Below, one piece after another: positions 21,036 through 29,537 of a DNA stretch of 64,000 bases (its first letter is position 1; each line of letters starts with the position of its first letter). The notes under the pieces are model-generated. The model had not been told where the DNA came from, ran no database searches, and was given only the letters and a program-made list of their open reading frames with translations. Source of the stretch: Azospirillaceae bacterium (GTDB lineage Bacteria; Pseudomonadota; Alphaproteobacteria; Azospirillales; Azospirillaceae); contig JANQJV010000018.1 of the NCBI GenBank assembly GCA_028281465.1, positions 1-64,000 of the forward strand. The letters are read 5' to 3'. The position numbers and the translations under genes were made by a program.

Positions 21036-21353
21036 TCAGGACACCCCTAGCGCGGACTCCTCAGCCGCCGCGGCCCGCCGCGCCAGGGCGATCCGCTTCT
21101 TGACGCGGCGCACGTCCGGTGTCAGCACGGCATCCTTGGCATCCAGGAGGAATGAATCGAGACCACCTTTGTGCTCGATCGACCGGATTGCATGGGTGGA
21201 CACGCGCAGCCGCACCATCTGGCCCAGCGCATCGCTGTAAAGCGAGGTATCCTGCAAATTGGGCTGGAATCGCCGCCGTGTCTTGTTGTTGGCGTGACTA
21301 ACGTTGTTGCCGAACTGGGGCCGCTTGCCGGTCACCGCGCATCGCCGCGCCAT
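21036..21353 (-). CDS. rpmB: 50S ribosomal protein L28
   Basis: Large-subunit ribosomal protein of 105 residues. The start [20 protein letters not shown] with [11 protein letters not shown] is the L28 signature, and [20 protein letters not shown] is the conserved alphaproteobacterial C-terminal part. The frame is open upstream, but the ATG at 21353 begins the conserved sequence and is preceded by a GGAAGAC purine-rich stretch. It is convergent with queG, with only ten bases between the stops. Confidence 0.96.
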   Translation of the reverse strand: MARRCAVTGKRPQFGNNVSHANNKTRRRFQPNLQDTSLYSDALGQMVRLRVSTHAIRSIEHKGGLDSFLLDAKDAVLTPDVRRVKKRIALARRAAAAEESALGVS

Positions 21354-21471
21354 CACTCGTCTTCCTTCATAAACACAAACAGATAGCTCCCGCAGACGCA
21401 CGACGCCGCAGGCCTTGGGACCGTACTGTAACCCCACTGTCATCGTCAACCAATTGCGGCGGTCAAACCGC

Positions 21472-22173
21472 TCATTGACCGGTGAACCTGTCGCGCAGGG
21501 ACTTGCGCTGATTTTCGTTCAGATACGGCCAGATGGCGGCTAGGTTAGGTTTGAGGTCGTCGCGCCCGCCCAAAACCGCCCGGCCGTAAAGCTCATAGGC
21601 CCGAGCGAAATCCGGATCGACGCCGTAGCCCTGGACATGCATCCAGGCAAGCAGCTCCAGTGCCTCCGACTCCCCGGCCTCCGCGCGTGCCTCGACGGCA
21701 TCAACATCACCATCGGTCATGATGCGCTGGCGCACCCGGTCGACCACGGAGCGCCAGGCCTCATGCTCCGCCCGCAAGCGGGCCCGCTCTGCCTCAATGG
21801 CGCTGACAACCCGGCCAACGATGGATTGATACACCTCCCCGTCATGGATGGCCCGCAAGCCCTCCAAGCAATCCGCACACCAATCGGGCGGCCAATGGGT
21901 ACTGCAGATCTCCAGGTTCCGAGCAATGGGCGTGCGCCGCCACTCCGGATCGTCGTCACCGACGTCGTCTGGCCTTGCCTCCTCCAGCGTCGCAAACCAT
22001 TCCTGGCACCACGCGGGCCGTGTCCGCTCCTGACAGGTGGCCAGATTCGCGTCAAAGGTCTGCTCTAACCATAGGGCCGAAACAGGGTCGGCGAACAACC
22101 CGCAGCAGACGATCAGGGCACCGGGCAGGGAGGCCCGTCGACACCAGAAGCCAAACGCCGTGCCGCCTTTCAC
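21472..22173 (-). CDS. Secreted protein with a Sel1-like repeat
   Basis: A 233-residue protein with a signal peptide ([20 protein letters not shown]). The mature part has several paired cysteines and tryptophans ([37 protein letters not shown]), suggesting disulfides in the periplasm, followed by a charged coiled-coil stretch. Near the C-terminus one Sel1-like helical repeat is visible ([20 protein letters not shown]). Its start overlaps the olsA stop by four bases (ATGA), so it probably belongs to the olsB-olsA operon. Function unknown. Confidence 0.7.
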   Translation of the reverse strand: MKGGTAFGFWCRRASLPGALIVCCGLFADPVSALWLEQTFDANLATCQERTRPAWCQEWFATLEEARPDDVGDDDPEWRRTPIARNLEICSTHWPPDWCADCLEGLRAIHDGEVYQSIVGRVVSAIEAERARLRAEHEAWRSVVDRVRQRIMTDGDVDAVEARAEAGESEALELLAWMHVQGYGVDPDFARAYELYGRAVLGGRDDLKPNLAAIWPYLNENQRKSLRDRFTGQ

Positions 22174-23087
22174 AGGCCAGTCTCCGCGGCCGCTCCAGGT
22201 GCAGAAACAGGATCATCACCGGCAGGATCGACGAGACTGCCGGTGTCCCGGGAAACACCGGCCAACGCCCGCGCCACGCCGCTCGTCACCTGCTGCCAGC
22301 AATGCGCCGTCAGCGCTTTGCGGGTGGCCATCCGGTCAGCAGTCACCGCGGGATGGAACTCGACGCGAACCGTGACGCGACCGGCTTGCACAAACCGCCA
22401 CAGGTGCGGTGCGAGCCCCATGTCGCCATACCAGGCATAAAGCGGTCGGAAAGCGCGCCCAAGCGGAATGCCATCCAGCGCCGTCGCGGTCACCGAGACG
22501 GGTTGCACCCGAAGGTCGCTCGCTTCCGGTAGGGCCTCGACCACGGAGAACAGAGCCGATTTGAAGGGGTAGACACGATTGCCATCCGACGATGTCCCCT
22601 CGGCGAACAACACCAGGTTGTCACCGGCTTCCAGCCGACGCGCCATAACGGTGCGCTGGTCACCGACCTCCCGCCGCCGACCGCGGTCGACGAAAACCGT
22701 TTGCTGCAGCTTGGCCAACAGACCGAAAAACGGCCAGCGCGCCACCTCAGCTTTGGCCACAAAGGACGCCGGGATCACGGCACCGAGCACCATGATGTCG
22801 AGATAGGAGGAGTGGTTGGAAACGAACATCACCGGCGATGATCGCTCCGGCACACCGACCACATGGATGTCGATCCCAATAACCCGGGCGCACACCGCAT
22901 GATAGAGGCGCGGCAACTGGAAGCGCCAGCGTAGCCCCAAGGCGATCAGCATCGCCTGAATCGGAATGAGCATCAAGGTCCAGAGCGCGTAGGCCGTCAG
23001 CCGAACGACGCCGGAGATGGGTGAATGGACAACAGTCGCCCAGTTATCCGGGCTCCGACGATCCCAGTTCACGGCTGCGACGTTCAT
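22170..23087 (-). CDS. olsA: 1-acyl-glycerol-3-phosphate acyltransferase family protein (PlsC/OlsA)
   Basis: An inner-membrane O-acyltransferase of 305 residues. After an N-terminal hydrophobic helix it shows VMFVSNHSSYLDIMVLG (the HX4D catalytic motif), ASFVAKAEVARWPFFGLL, FVDRGRRREVGDQRT and LFAEGTSSDGNRVYPFKSALF (the EGT block). Placed directly after and overlapping olsB by 44 bases, it is best read as OlsA, which adds the second acyl chain to lyso-ornithine lipid; phosphatidic acid synthesis (PlsC) is the alternative. Confidence 0.85.
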   Translation of the reverse strand: MNVAAVNWDRRSPDNWATVVHSPISGVVRLTAYALWTLMLIPIQAMLIALGLRWRFQLPRLYHAVCARVIGIDIHVVGVPERSSPVMFVSNHSSYLDIMVLGAVIPASFVAKAEVARWPFFGLLAKLQQTVFVDRGRRREVGDQRTVMARRLEAGDNLVLFAEGTSSDGNRVYPFKSALFSVVEALPEASDLRVQPVSVTATALDGIPLGRAFRPLYAWYGDMGLAPHLWRFVQAGRVTVRVEFHPAVTADRMATRKALTAHCWQQVTSGVARALAGVSRDTGSLVDPAGDDPVSAPGAAAETGL

Positions 23088-23874
23088 AGTGGCGATAATA
23101 CTTCTCCGTCACCAGGTCGGTCTTCACCAGCATGCACACGTCGGTGGTATTGAATTGGTAATCGACCACCGCCCCGTCGCCCACGAAACCGCCCAATCTG
23201 AGATATCCTTTGAGGAGTGGCGGCAGATCGCTCAAAGCCTGGCGCGGCACCACCTCGTCCCTGGGCAACAGGCCCATGTCAACATATCGATGGCTGACCG
23301 CGCGGGCCCGCAGCGCCGGCGGCGCAAGATGATGATAATAGAGATAGGATAAAGGCATGGCCAACGCACTCGGTTCCGTGCCGTGCAGGCTGGCGCAGCC
23401 GAACATGAGGGCGATGTCGTAGTGAAAGACGTATTCGGCGATGCCGCGCCACAACAACTGCATCGTGGGTCGGGTCCGATAGCCCTTGTCGACACAGGAT
23501 CGACCCAATTCCAGCACTTCTCCAGGATAATCGACGAGTGCGGAGATATCGTATTCATCGCTGGTGTAGAAACCGCCTGCCCGCTCGGCTGCGTGTCGAC
23601 GGATCAGCCGATAGGTCCCGACCACCGACTCCGGTCCAGCCCCTCGTGCATGATCGATCACCAGAAGATGGTCACAAAACGGGTCGTAGGCGTCCATGTC
23701 GCGCCTGGCCCGTGCTGCTTCCGGCGACGGCCGCGCCGCCATCTCATCGTAGAAAACCCGATAGCGCAATGCCTGGGCGGCATCGATCTCGCTGTCATCG
23801 GCCGCCAATCGAACCTCTAGAGAGTTCCAGCGAAGTTCGCCCTGTTTGAAGGGACCGCTTCCATTTTCGGCCAT
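23044..23874 (-). CDS. olsB: L-ornithine N-alpha-acyltransferase OlsB (GNAT family)
   Basis: OlsB makes lyso-ornithine lipid from ornithine and 3-hydroxyacyl-ACP, a phosphate-free membrane lipid. The 276-residue product has the family blocks ALRYRVFYDEMAARP, DPFCDHLLVID, VVGTYRLIRRHAAER, GGFYTSDEYDISALV, VLELGRSCVDKGYRTR and LMFGCASLHGTEPSALAMPL. The ATG at 23874 is chosen from the conserved start; an upstream frame to 23955 is not supported. In other bacteria ornithine lipid synthesis rises under phosphate limitation; no Pho box was recognised here. Confidence 0.9.
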   Translation of the reverse strand: MAENGSGPFKQGELRWNSLEVRLAADDSEIDAAQALRYRVFYDEMAARPSPEAARARRDMDAYDPFCDHLLVIDHARGAGPESVVGTYRLIRRHAAERAGGFYTSDEYDISALVDYPGEVLELGRSCVDKGYRTRPTMQLLWRGIAEYVFHYDIALMFGCASLHGTEPSALAMPLSYLYYHHLAPPALRARAVSHRYVDMGLLPRDEVVPRQALSDLPPLLKGYLRLGGFVGDGAVVDYQFNTTDVCMLVKTDLVTEKYYRHYERRSRELGSSEPG

Positions 23875-24093
23875 GCCGCGTTTCGCACCAATCCCATGCA
23901 GATGATAGACGTCCGCCACGCCGATCCGGCCCCATGCCCAGAGCCAGCGTCGCACCGTCTCGGCGCCATGATGACCGCCGAGACAAACTGGATACCACGG
24001 ATGCGCGGGTTCCGGTCAACCGTGTCCCGTGCTCCGAACGGTCTTGTGACCCCAGGATCGCTGCAACCGGCGCCAGGCCCCATGTCCAATGGT

Positions 24094-24510
24094 TTAGTCG
24101 TTGCCCCGCCGCGACCGGGTGCCAAGCCCGATCTCCTTGGCCAACTTGCTGCGCTGTTTGGCGTAATTTGGAGCAACCATCGGATAGTCGGCCGGCAGGG
24201 ACCAACGCTCCCGATACTCCTCGGGCGTCATGTCGTAGGCGGTCTTGAGATGCCGTTTCAACATCTTCAGCTTCTTCCCGTCCTCCAGACAGACGATGTA
24301 GTCCGCCGTGACCGATTTCTTGATGGGAACGGCCGGCTGCGGCCGCTCCTGTACCGCCGCCGGCTCGGTTCCCACATTGGATAGGGTCTTGAAGACCTGC
24401 TCAATCAATTGCGGCAGATCCGATAGCGCCACTGAATTGTTGGCGACATGTGCCGCGACGATTTCCGTCGTAAGGGACAAAAGCTCTTCATTCGACGTGC
24501 CGTTGTTCAT
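24094..24510 (-). CDS. mucR: MucR/Ros family transcriptional regulator
   Basis: A 138-residue regulator of the Ros/MucR zinc-finger family, which acts on exopolysaccharide, motility and cell-cycle genes in alphaproteobacteria. It has SNEELLSLTTEIVAAHVANN at the start, YIVCLEDGKKLKMLKRHLKT, where Cys and His of the finger are seen, and YDMTPEEYRERWSLPADYPM with a basic RRG tail. The second cysteine of the classical C2H2 finger is not obvious (DYIVCLEDGKK), as in several MucR homologues with altered zinc ligands. The ATG at 24510 has GGAG at a suitable distance; the longer frame to 24768 is rejected. It diverges from the TusA-like gene. Confidence 0.93.
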   Translation of the reverse strand: MNNGTSNEELLSLTTEIVAAHVANNSVALSDLPQLIEQVFKTLSNVGTEPAAVQERPQPAVPIKKSVTADYIVCLEDGKKLKMLKRHLKTAYDMTPEEYRERWSLPADYPMVAPNYAKQRSKLAKEIGLGTRSRRGND

Positions 24511-24619
24511 GCAACCATACTCCATGCCTGCTTGCATCAACTGATGTAGTCGATTTCCCCGTTCAAAGCAACGCGTCTGAATAAGGCCCGAAGACCGCGC
24601 AGTGAAGGACAGGCCAAGC

Positions 24620-24856
24620 ATGCGATACTTCTTGGACATAACCGCAGATGTCTGCCCCATGACCTTCGTCAAGGCGAAGTTAATGCTGGAACGAGTACCG
24701 GTAGGGTGCGAGTTGGAGATCCGCCTGAATGCCGGCGAACCCCTCCACAATGTCCCAAAATCATTCACTGAACTGGGTCAGACCATCGAGTCTCTGGAGC
24801 CCGAGAACCTCAATGACCCTGAGGGCGTCCATCGGCTCGTGGTGCGCAAGACCTGA
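24620..24856 (+). CDS. TusA/SirA-like sulfurtransferase domain protein
   Basis: A small cytoplasmic protein of 78 residues with the TusA fold. The motif DVCPMTFVKAKLMLERV carries the sulfur-accepting cysteine in CPxTxVK; TusA proper has CPxPxM, so this belongs to the wider TusA/YeeD/SirA family rather than certainly to the tRNA 2-thiolation relay. It then has GCELEIRLNAGEP, where the usual DDP-like loop is replaced by NAGEP. The ATG at 24620 has AAGGACAGG upstream; a GTG at 24602 is possible. Confidence 0.85.
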   Translation: MRYFLDITADVCPMTFVKAKLMLERVPVGCELEIRLNAGEPLHNVPKSFTELGQTIESLEPENLNDPEGVHRLVVRKT

Positions 24857-25313
24857 CTCGACGACAGGCCCAAAGCAACACTGGGGCGACGACCGTCGGC
24901 TGCTCCTCTCGAGTGCCCGATCGAACGGATTGCGTCGGTCCGTTCGATCGGGCTCAGGAGGGCAGCTTCCCATCCCACAGGTTCAGCGACACTGCTCTGA
25001 CCTTTTGTTTTGACGTATGTTCGCGGCGTGGAACCGGTCTCCATGTCCGCCGAAAAAACTCTAGCCAGTTGTCCAGTCGGGTCTTTGGATAGGACTCAGA
25101 CTCAATCGGTCGAGACCCGACCGTTGGAGGCTGAATCGCACGCCAATACTTTCTGGTCACTTCGTATTGCAAAAGTGTTTAGAACTCACAACCTATCAGA
25201 ACATTACCATTCCAGATTGAATCAATCCACTCGGCACCCTTTCCGGTATGATTATGATTCGGATTCAGTGTGTTGGGACCCGACTGTTTGGGTCATCACA
25301 TGCGCAACGCGGG
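24857..25313. other. Intergenic region with hairpins and an AT-rich patch
   Basis: Gap of 457 bases between convergent genes. It holds a perfect 15-bp palindrome with a nine-base loop (24915-24929 with 24939-24953), a second palindrome GTCGGGTCT/AGACCCGAC (25076-25084 with 25113-25121), and a patch around 25140-25260 of much lower GC than the surroundings. No open frame of convincing quality is seen. The first hairpin may end the tusA-like transcript; the rest could encode a small RNA. No known RNA family was recognised. Confidence 0.45.
24915..24953 (+). terminator. Perfect 15-bp hairpin downstream of the TusA-like gene
   Basis: The arms GCCCGATCGAACGGA and TCCGTTCGATCGGGC enclose nine bases, about 60 bases after the stop codon. 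There is no T-run, so it is either a hairpin that stabilises a 3' end, a factor-dependent terminator or a repeat element. Confidence 0.4.
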
Positions 25314-25847
25314 TCACGCCATCCCAGCCTCCAGGTCGACCCGGTAGATCAAGGCATCGACGACGGATCGGCCGCGCCGATAGTAGCCCGGTCGCAAACC
25401 CACGGACACGAATCCGGCCGCAGCGTACAATGCATGGGCGGCGGCATTGTCCTGTGCCACCTCCAGATAAAGTCGACGACCACCCAATTCCACGGCTCGC
25501 GCCATGGCCGCCCGTAACAGGGCGGCACCGTGTCGCCGACCGCGCAGCAACGACGCGACTCCGATCGAGATCACTTCCGCTTCGTCGGCCATCGCACGAG
25601 CCAGGACATAGCCGATCGGCACGCCCTCCGCGGCCGCATCCTCGTCGCTGCGGCCGGCTGCGGCACCGTCGCCCGATGTTTCGACGGCCAAAAAACCAAA
25701 GCTGCCCGATAGGCCCATGATCTGGCCGATCACACCGGCGGACCACGGGTCCTCTGGAAAGCAAAGCTGCTGCAAGGTCGCGACGGCCCCAAAGTGCAAA
25801 CCGCCTATGGGCGTGACGATCCGTCGCATCCGGACCGGTCGCATCAT
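25314..25847 (-). CDS. rimI: Ribosomal-protein-alanine N-acetyltransferase RimI-like (GNAT)
   Basis: GNAT acetyltransferase of 177 residues that would acetylate the N-terminus of ribosomal protein S18 or similar substrates. It has LQQLCFPEDPWSAGVIGQIM near the start, ISIGVASLLRGRRHGAALL (the acetyl-CoA binding Q/RxxGxG/A region in a divergent form) and LEVAQDNAAAHALYAAAGFV with GYYRRG. An Ala/Gly/Asp-rich insertion sits in the middle. The start overlaps the tsaB stop (ATGA), and the tsaB-rimI pair is widespread. Confidence 0.85.
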   Translation of the reverse strand: MMRPVRMRRIVTPIGGLHFGAVATLQQLCFPEDPWSAGVIGQIMGLSGSFGFLAVETSGDGAAAGRSDEDAAAEGVPIGYVLARAMADEAEVISIGVASLLRGRRHGAALLRAAMARAVELGGRRLYLEVAQDNAAAHALYAAAGFVSVGLRPGYYRRGRSVVDALIYRVDLEAGMA

Positions 25848-26584
25848 CGCGGCGTTCCGGTGCCGGATCGGTCGATTGGACGAGCGTCCGGTGCTCTCAG
25901 ATAAAGCGGTTCCGCCAGCCGCTGTCGGTCTGGATCGGCCCCCAGCCGCGCGATCACCTCCGGGTCGCATTCCCGGTCGAGACAGAGCGCCCGATCGGCC
26001 CGTCGGTCCACCAGACACGCGCGCAACCGGTTAGCGGCGGTCCCAGCAACAAGGGTGTTCGGCTCCGACTGGAGCCATGCCGCCAATTGGTCCGGCGGGG
26101 CGATCCACGGCGCCCCAAGTGGCCTTGCGCGATCATCAAATCCCTGGGCGAACATCGCCTCACGCCCAGACTCGATCACGACCAGCAGCCGAGAGCCCCG
26201 CCGGCCCTCCTGCTCGGCCACCACCGTATGGGCGATCGCCTCCAGACTCGTGACACCGGTCGCCAGCCGGCCGGTGGCGAGCGCAAGACCACGGGCCGCA
26301 GCCAACCCGACCCGCAGGCCCGTGAAACTCCCGGGGCCGATACAAACGGCAAACCGGTCGACACCAGCCAGCACGGCCTGGCCCGACCGACCGTCTGTCC
26401 GGCCAACCATGTCAACCAACGCCATCACCATGGGCATAAGGACAATGGTCTGCCCGCGTTGCAGCAGACGCCGGTCCGCGGCCAAGCAGACGCCGTCCCG
26501 CCAAAGCGCGACACCGGTGGTTGCCGTCGCCGTGGTCAGCCCGAGCACCGTTGTCACCAGCCTCCTCCCGCTCGGCGTCCCCAC
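25844..26584 (-). CDS. tsaB: tRNA threonylcarbamoyladenosine biosynthesis protein TsaB
   Basis: TsaB is the inactive partner of TsaD in forming t6A at position 37 of ANN-decoding tRNAs. The 246-residue ASKHA-fold protein has VLGLTTATATTGVALW at the start and the hallmark CIGPGSFTGLRVGLAAARGLA. The C-terminal half is divergent, as usual. It is followed directly by rimI. A spacing of about 45 bases separates it from the MaoC gene upstream. Confidence 0.93.
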   Translation of the reverse strand: MGTPSGRRLVTTVLGLTTATATTGVALWRDGVCLAADRRLLQRGQTIVLMPMVMALVDMVGRTDGRSGQAVLAGVDRFAVCIGPGSFTGLRVGLAAARGLALATGRLATGVTSLEAIAHTVVAEQEGRRGSRLLVVIESGREAMFAQGFDDRARPLGAPWIAPPDQLAAWLQSEPNTLVAGTAANRLRACLVDRRADRALCLDRECDPEVIARLGADPDRQRLAEPLYLRAPDARPIDRSGTGTPR

Positions 26585-26629
26585 ACGTCAGACACCGAGC
26601 CTACCGGATCGTCCCACACCACCGCGCAC

Positions 26630-27085
26630 TCAAGAGTGCGGCTCGGCGCGCCGGGCCACCAGGTGACGATAGGTCACGGACATGACCTGTTCACCGTGCT
26701 GATTAAAGGTGGTGTGCGTCACCCGCAATGATCCGCGATCCGAACGCCGCGCCGGGAGTTTCTCGACCACGGTTGCCATCACCGTCAGCGTGTCGCCGGG
26801 TCGCACCGGTACGAACCACCGCAGGTCTTCGCCGCCAGCGCCGCCAAGGCTGGTGCCGGTGATGACTCCGGTGTCCCGGAACAACCGGAAACTCAGCGCC
26901 ATGGTCAGAAACCCGCTCGCAATCAGGCCGCCAAATGGGGACCGGGCGGCCGCTTCCGTATCAAGATGGAACGGCTGTGGATCGTATTTCAAGGCGAAGT
27001 CAATGACATGCGACTCCGTCACCGTAATGCCTTCAGTCCGTATGACATCCCCTTCGTTGAAATCTTCGTAATACAGACCTGTCAT
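26630..27085 (-). CDS. MaoC family dehydratase
   Basis: Hot-dog fold protein of 151 residues related to (R)-specific enoyl-CoA hydratases. It opens with YYEDFNEGDVIRTEGITVTE and has FALKYDPQPFHLDTEAAARS (the catalytic D-x4-H pattern) and FGGLIASGFLTMALSFRL, with later VRPGDTLTVMATV. Homologues hydrate acyl-CoAs in fatty acid or other catabolic pathways; the substrate here is unknown. It may be transcribed with the phzF-like gene upstream on the same strand. Confidence 0.92.
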   Translation of the reverse strand: MTGLYYEDFNEGDVIRTEGITVTESHVIDFALKYDPQPFHLDTEAAARSPFGGLIASGFLTMALSFRLFRDTGVITGTSLGGAGGEDLRWFVPVRPGDTLTVMATVVEKLPARRSDRGSLRVTHTTFNQHGEQVMSVTYRHLVARRAEPHS

Positions 27086-27152
27086 CGCCGTTCCCTTGTC
27101 TTCGTTCTATCCAGCGCACCGCACGTCCAAGGGCCTTGGAGCGGGGGCTGAC

Positions 27153-27968
27153 TCATCGTGACACGACCGTGCCTGCGAGGTTGATGGTCCCCTCCAGGTA
27201 CAGGACAACATCTCCAACCAGAACGACCCGATCCTGTTCGAGACAGCACGAAAGTTTGCCAAGACGATTGGAGACTTGATGCGCCGTCAACACCGGTTTG
27301 GCCAGCCGCCGGTGCCAATACGGTACCAGGGTGCAGAAGGCCGACCCGGTCACAGGGTCTTCCGGAATACCGTGGTTGGGTGCGAAAAACCGCGCGACCA
27401 GGTCCAAACCCGGCCGATCGCCCGGCGCGGTGACACACACCGACGCCGATTCCGCCGCCGCAAGCCGTGCCGGATCAGGCATCATGGTTCGCACGGTGGA
27501 CGCCGTCTCGTAAACGAGCACCAGGTCCCGGGACCGCAGCGCTTCCACAGGCTTTGCACCGCCCAAGGCCTCCACCACCGCATGCGGCACAGCAACCGGT
27601 GTTGCCGGGCGCGCCGGCAACACCATGCGGTAGGCGTCACCAATCCGGCTGACCGTCAGCATCCCGGCCCGCCGCGTCAAAAAATGCACCGCGTCCCGGT
27701 GCGGTTCGAGCCGGGACAAGATCAATGCCCCGCTGGCCAATGTGGCGTGACCGCACAGGTCCACTTCCTGGGTCGGTGTGAACCAGCGCAGGGCGAAACG
27801 ACCGTCCCCTTCCGGCACAAAGAAGGCGGTTTCCGAGAGATTGTTCTCCGCCGCAATCGCCTGCAGGCACTCCTCCGGCAGCCAATCCGACAAAGGAACA
27901 ACCGCCGCCGGGTTGCCGCCAAACACCGCATCGGTGAACGCGTCAAGTTGATAGAGAGTCAAGCGCAT
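27153..27968 (-). CDS. PhzF family isomerase/epimerase
   Basis: A 271-residue protein of the PhzF/diaminopimelate-epimerase fold. It shows LYQLDAFTDAVFGGNPAAVV, AAENNLSETAFFVPEG (with the conserved catalytic Glu), RWFTPTQEVDLCGHATLASG and ARFFAPNHGIPEDPVTGSAFC. PhzF itself acts in phenazine synthesis, but no other phz genes are here, and most members have unknown substrates. The ATG at 27968 starts the conserved protein; the longer frame to 28082 is Arg-rich and unlikely. Confidence 0.93.
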   Translation of the reverse strand: MRLTLYQLDAFTDAVFGGNPAAVVPLSDWLPEECLQAIAAENNLSETAFFVPEGDGRFALRWFTPTQEVDLCGHATLASGALILSRLEPHRDAVHFLTRRAGMLTVSRIGDAYRMVLPARPATPVAVPHAVVEALGGAKPVEALRSRDLVLVYETASTVRTMMPDPARLAAAESASVCVTAPGDRPGLDLVARFFAPNHGIPEDPVTGSAFCTLVPYWHRRLAKPVLTAHQVSNRLGKLSCCLEQDRVVLVGDVVLYLEGTINLAGTVVSR

Positions 27969-28661
27969 GGAATTCCCAATTCCTTCCGTCTCGTCGGTCG
28001 ATTGCGCCCTTGTACGGCGACGCCGGGCATCCCCCGGGTCGATCCAAGCCTTGATCGTTCCTCTTTTGTTTGTGCATCCCACATTTCAAGGATACAGTCA
28101 TGCCACAATGTCACATGCGAGGGTCATGACGCATGGTGCCTGCCCGATCCAACTTGCCGGCCATTGCCGCGGTCCTCGACACCATCCACCTGTGGCTCTT
28201 CGTCCTGTCCACAGGCGACACTCTGCTGCGGGACCAGCGATATGGCAGCCCCCATCCGGCGATGTCTTGATCGTGGACATACGTCGTCTGAAGGCACCGG
28301 TAATCAGAACGGATGGCCGCTGCGTGTCAGCGCCGCCGGCGAACCGATCTGGTCACGGACTTTCAACCACCAGCCCCGGGACCGTGTTGCAGGTATGATG
28401 ACCGTGTCCGGCGGTGCACCGGCCATCGCCGGCGCCACGACATCCTCCGGCGCCGGCTTCGAAGACGTCTGGCGGGTGCGTTTGCCCGATTTTGGTCGGC
28501 CGTGAGCGCGCAGATCGACACCACCACGCAATTCGACCGTGTCTGCGGCCTGCGCCATTTGCGCGCACATCGCCAGCATGGGTTGCACGACAGCAGGGAG
28601 CTTTGGCAGCAGCGCGAAGTCTGGGACGCGGTGCACGCGTGCCCAAACATACAATGGGGTC
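27969..28661. other. Gap of about 700 bases with possible decayed coding sequence
   Basis: Between the phzF-like gene and the ferritin-like gene no intact gene is recognised. Protein-like stretches occur on the plus strand in three successive frames: a 45-residue ORF at 28133-28270, a frame with GDVLIVDIRRLKAPVIRTDG at about 28255-28320, and one with VSAAGEPIWSRTFNHQP to a stop at 28503-28505. Such frame hopping suggests a disrupted gene, but chance open frames in GC-rich DNA cannot be excluded. Confidence 0.4.
28133..28505 (+). pseudogene. Possible frameshifted hypothetical gene
   Basis: Starts with ATG at 28133; the first frame reads AVLDTIHLWLFVLSTGD and RDQRYGSPHPAM before a stop at 28268-28270, and later frames carry further protein-like sequence up to 28505. 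No homologue is recognised. The call rests only on composition and continuity of protein-like sequence across frames, so the confidence is low; 28133-28270 alone may be a small genuine gene. Confidence 0.25.
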
Positions 28662-29153
28662 ATGCGGATGATGGACATGGATTCAACCGTGGCGGACAGT
28701 GTCGGCCTTTTCCTCGCCCACGCGCTGGCATTGGAGACCGATGCCGCCCGCCAGTATGCCGATTTGGCTACCAGCGTGGCAGCCCGCAACCATCCAGAGA
28801 TCGAAACACTGTTTCGCGACCTCGCCTACCAGTCCCGCAAGCACGCTGCCGAGGTGGCGGCAACCGGTGACCGGATGGGCGGCCTACCCACGCTACCGGC
28901 GATAGCAGTGGACTCACCGGAAGGCATCGGATCGAAAACGGTCGCCGACGTGGAGTCAGCCGAACACGCGCTTCGCATCGCGCTGGCTTGCGAACACGCT
29001 GCCAAAGCCTATTATGCCAGCGTAGCCGTGGATACAAGCGACCCGGAGGTGGCCCGGCTGGCATCGGAATTTGCCGATGAAGAGGACAGTCATGTCCGGC
29101 TCGTCAACGAATGGCTGGCGCGCCTTCAGGCTCCATCCGGGATCGCCGGCTGA
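28662..29153 (+). CDS. Rubrerythrin/ferritin-like diiron protein
   Basis: A 163-residue four-helix protein. The pattern HALALETDAARQYADLA, LFRDLAYQSRKHAAEV, ALACEHAAKAYYASV and EFADEEDSHVRLVNEWL places Glu and His residues as in the ferritin-like diiron fold (E-x6-Y, E-x2-H type pairs); there is no C-terminal rubredoxin domain. Related proteins protect against peroxide or act as diiron oxidases. The ATG at 28662 is preferred to the longer frame; ATGs a few codons in are possible. Confidence 0.8.
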   Translation: MRMMDMDSTVADSVGLFLAHALALETDAARQYADLATSVAARNHPEIETLFRDLAYQSRKHAAEVAATGDRMGGLPTLPAIAVDSPEGIGSKTVADVESAEHALRIALACEHAAKAYYASVAVDTSDPEVARLASEFADEEDSHVRLVNEWLARLQAPSGIAG

Positions 29154-29196
29154 CGGTTTTCGGGGTCAGACTTGCAATGCAGGCGAGGTCGGGACA

Positions 29197-29493
29197 ATGG
29201 TTCTGCGGATAACTGGCATGCTTGTCCTGGTCCTCGCCGCGGCCACGCTGGTGATTGACCTAGCAGCAAGTCCTGCCTTGGATGCCGTCCGCCTTACGGC
29301 ATTGGGCGAACTTTGGTATCGGCTCCACCCTGGCAGCTTGGAATTGACCCAAGCCGTGGTGGAACGGTACTTATGGCCACCGCTTTGGAATCCTGGCATT
29401 GTCACGGTGTTGCTGTGGCCCGTCGCAGCCGTGTTCGGAGCGGTGGGTCTGGTCTTGCTCGGCATCGGCTTCGCAGCGCGGCGCAAACGCTGA
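29197..29493 (+). CDS. Small membrane protein of unknown function
   Basis: A 98-residue protein with an N-terminal membrane helix (about residues 5-25, MLVLVLAAATLVIDLAAS) and a C-terminal one (about 68-92, IVTVLLWPVAAVFGAVGLVLL) ending in a positive FAARRKR tail. Between them is a short loop with HPGSLELTQAVVERYLWPPLW. No family name is assigned. It lies 43 bases after the ferritin-like gene on the same strand with a GAGG upstream. Confidence 0.65.
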   Translation: MVLRITGMLVLVLAAATLVIDLAASPALDAVRLTALGELWYRLHPGSLELTQAVVERYLWPPLWNPGIVTVLLWPVAAVFGAVGLVLLGIGFAARRKR

Positions 29494-29537
29494 CGGGCTT
29501 TGATGGCCTGCGATTGCCCAGTGCCGGTCCGCGGACA

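Noticed and set aside
28304-28789. 161-residue minus-strand frame
   Set aside because: It overlaps the ferritin-like gene in antisense and has no recognisable domain.
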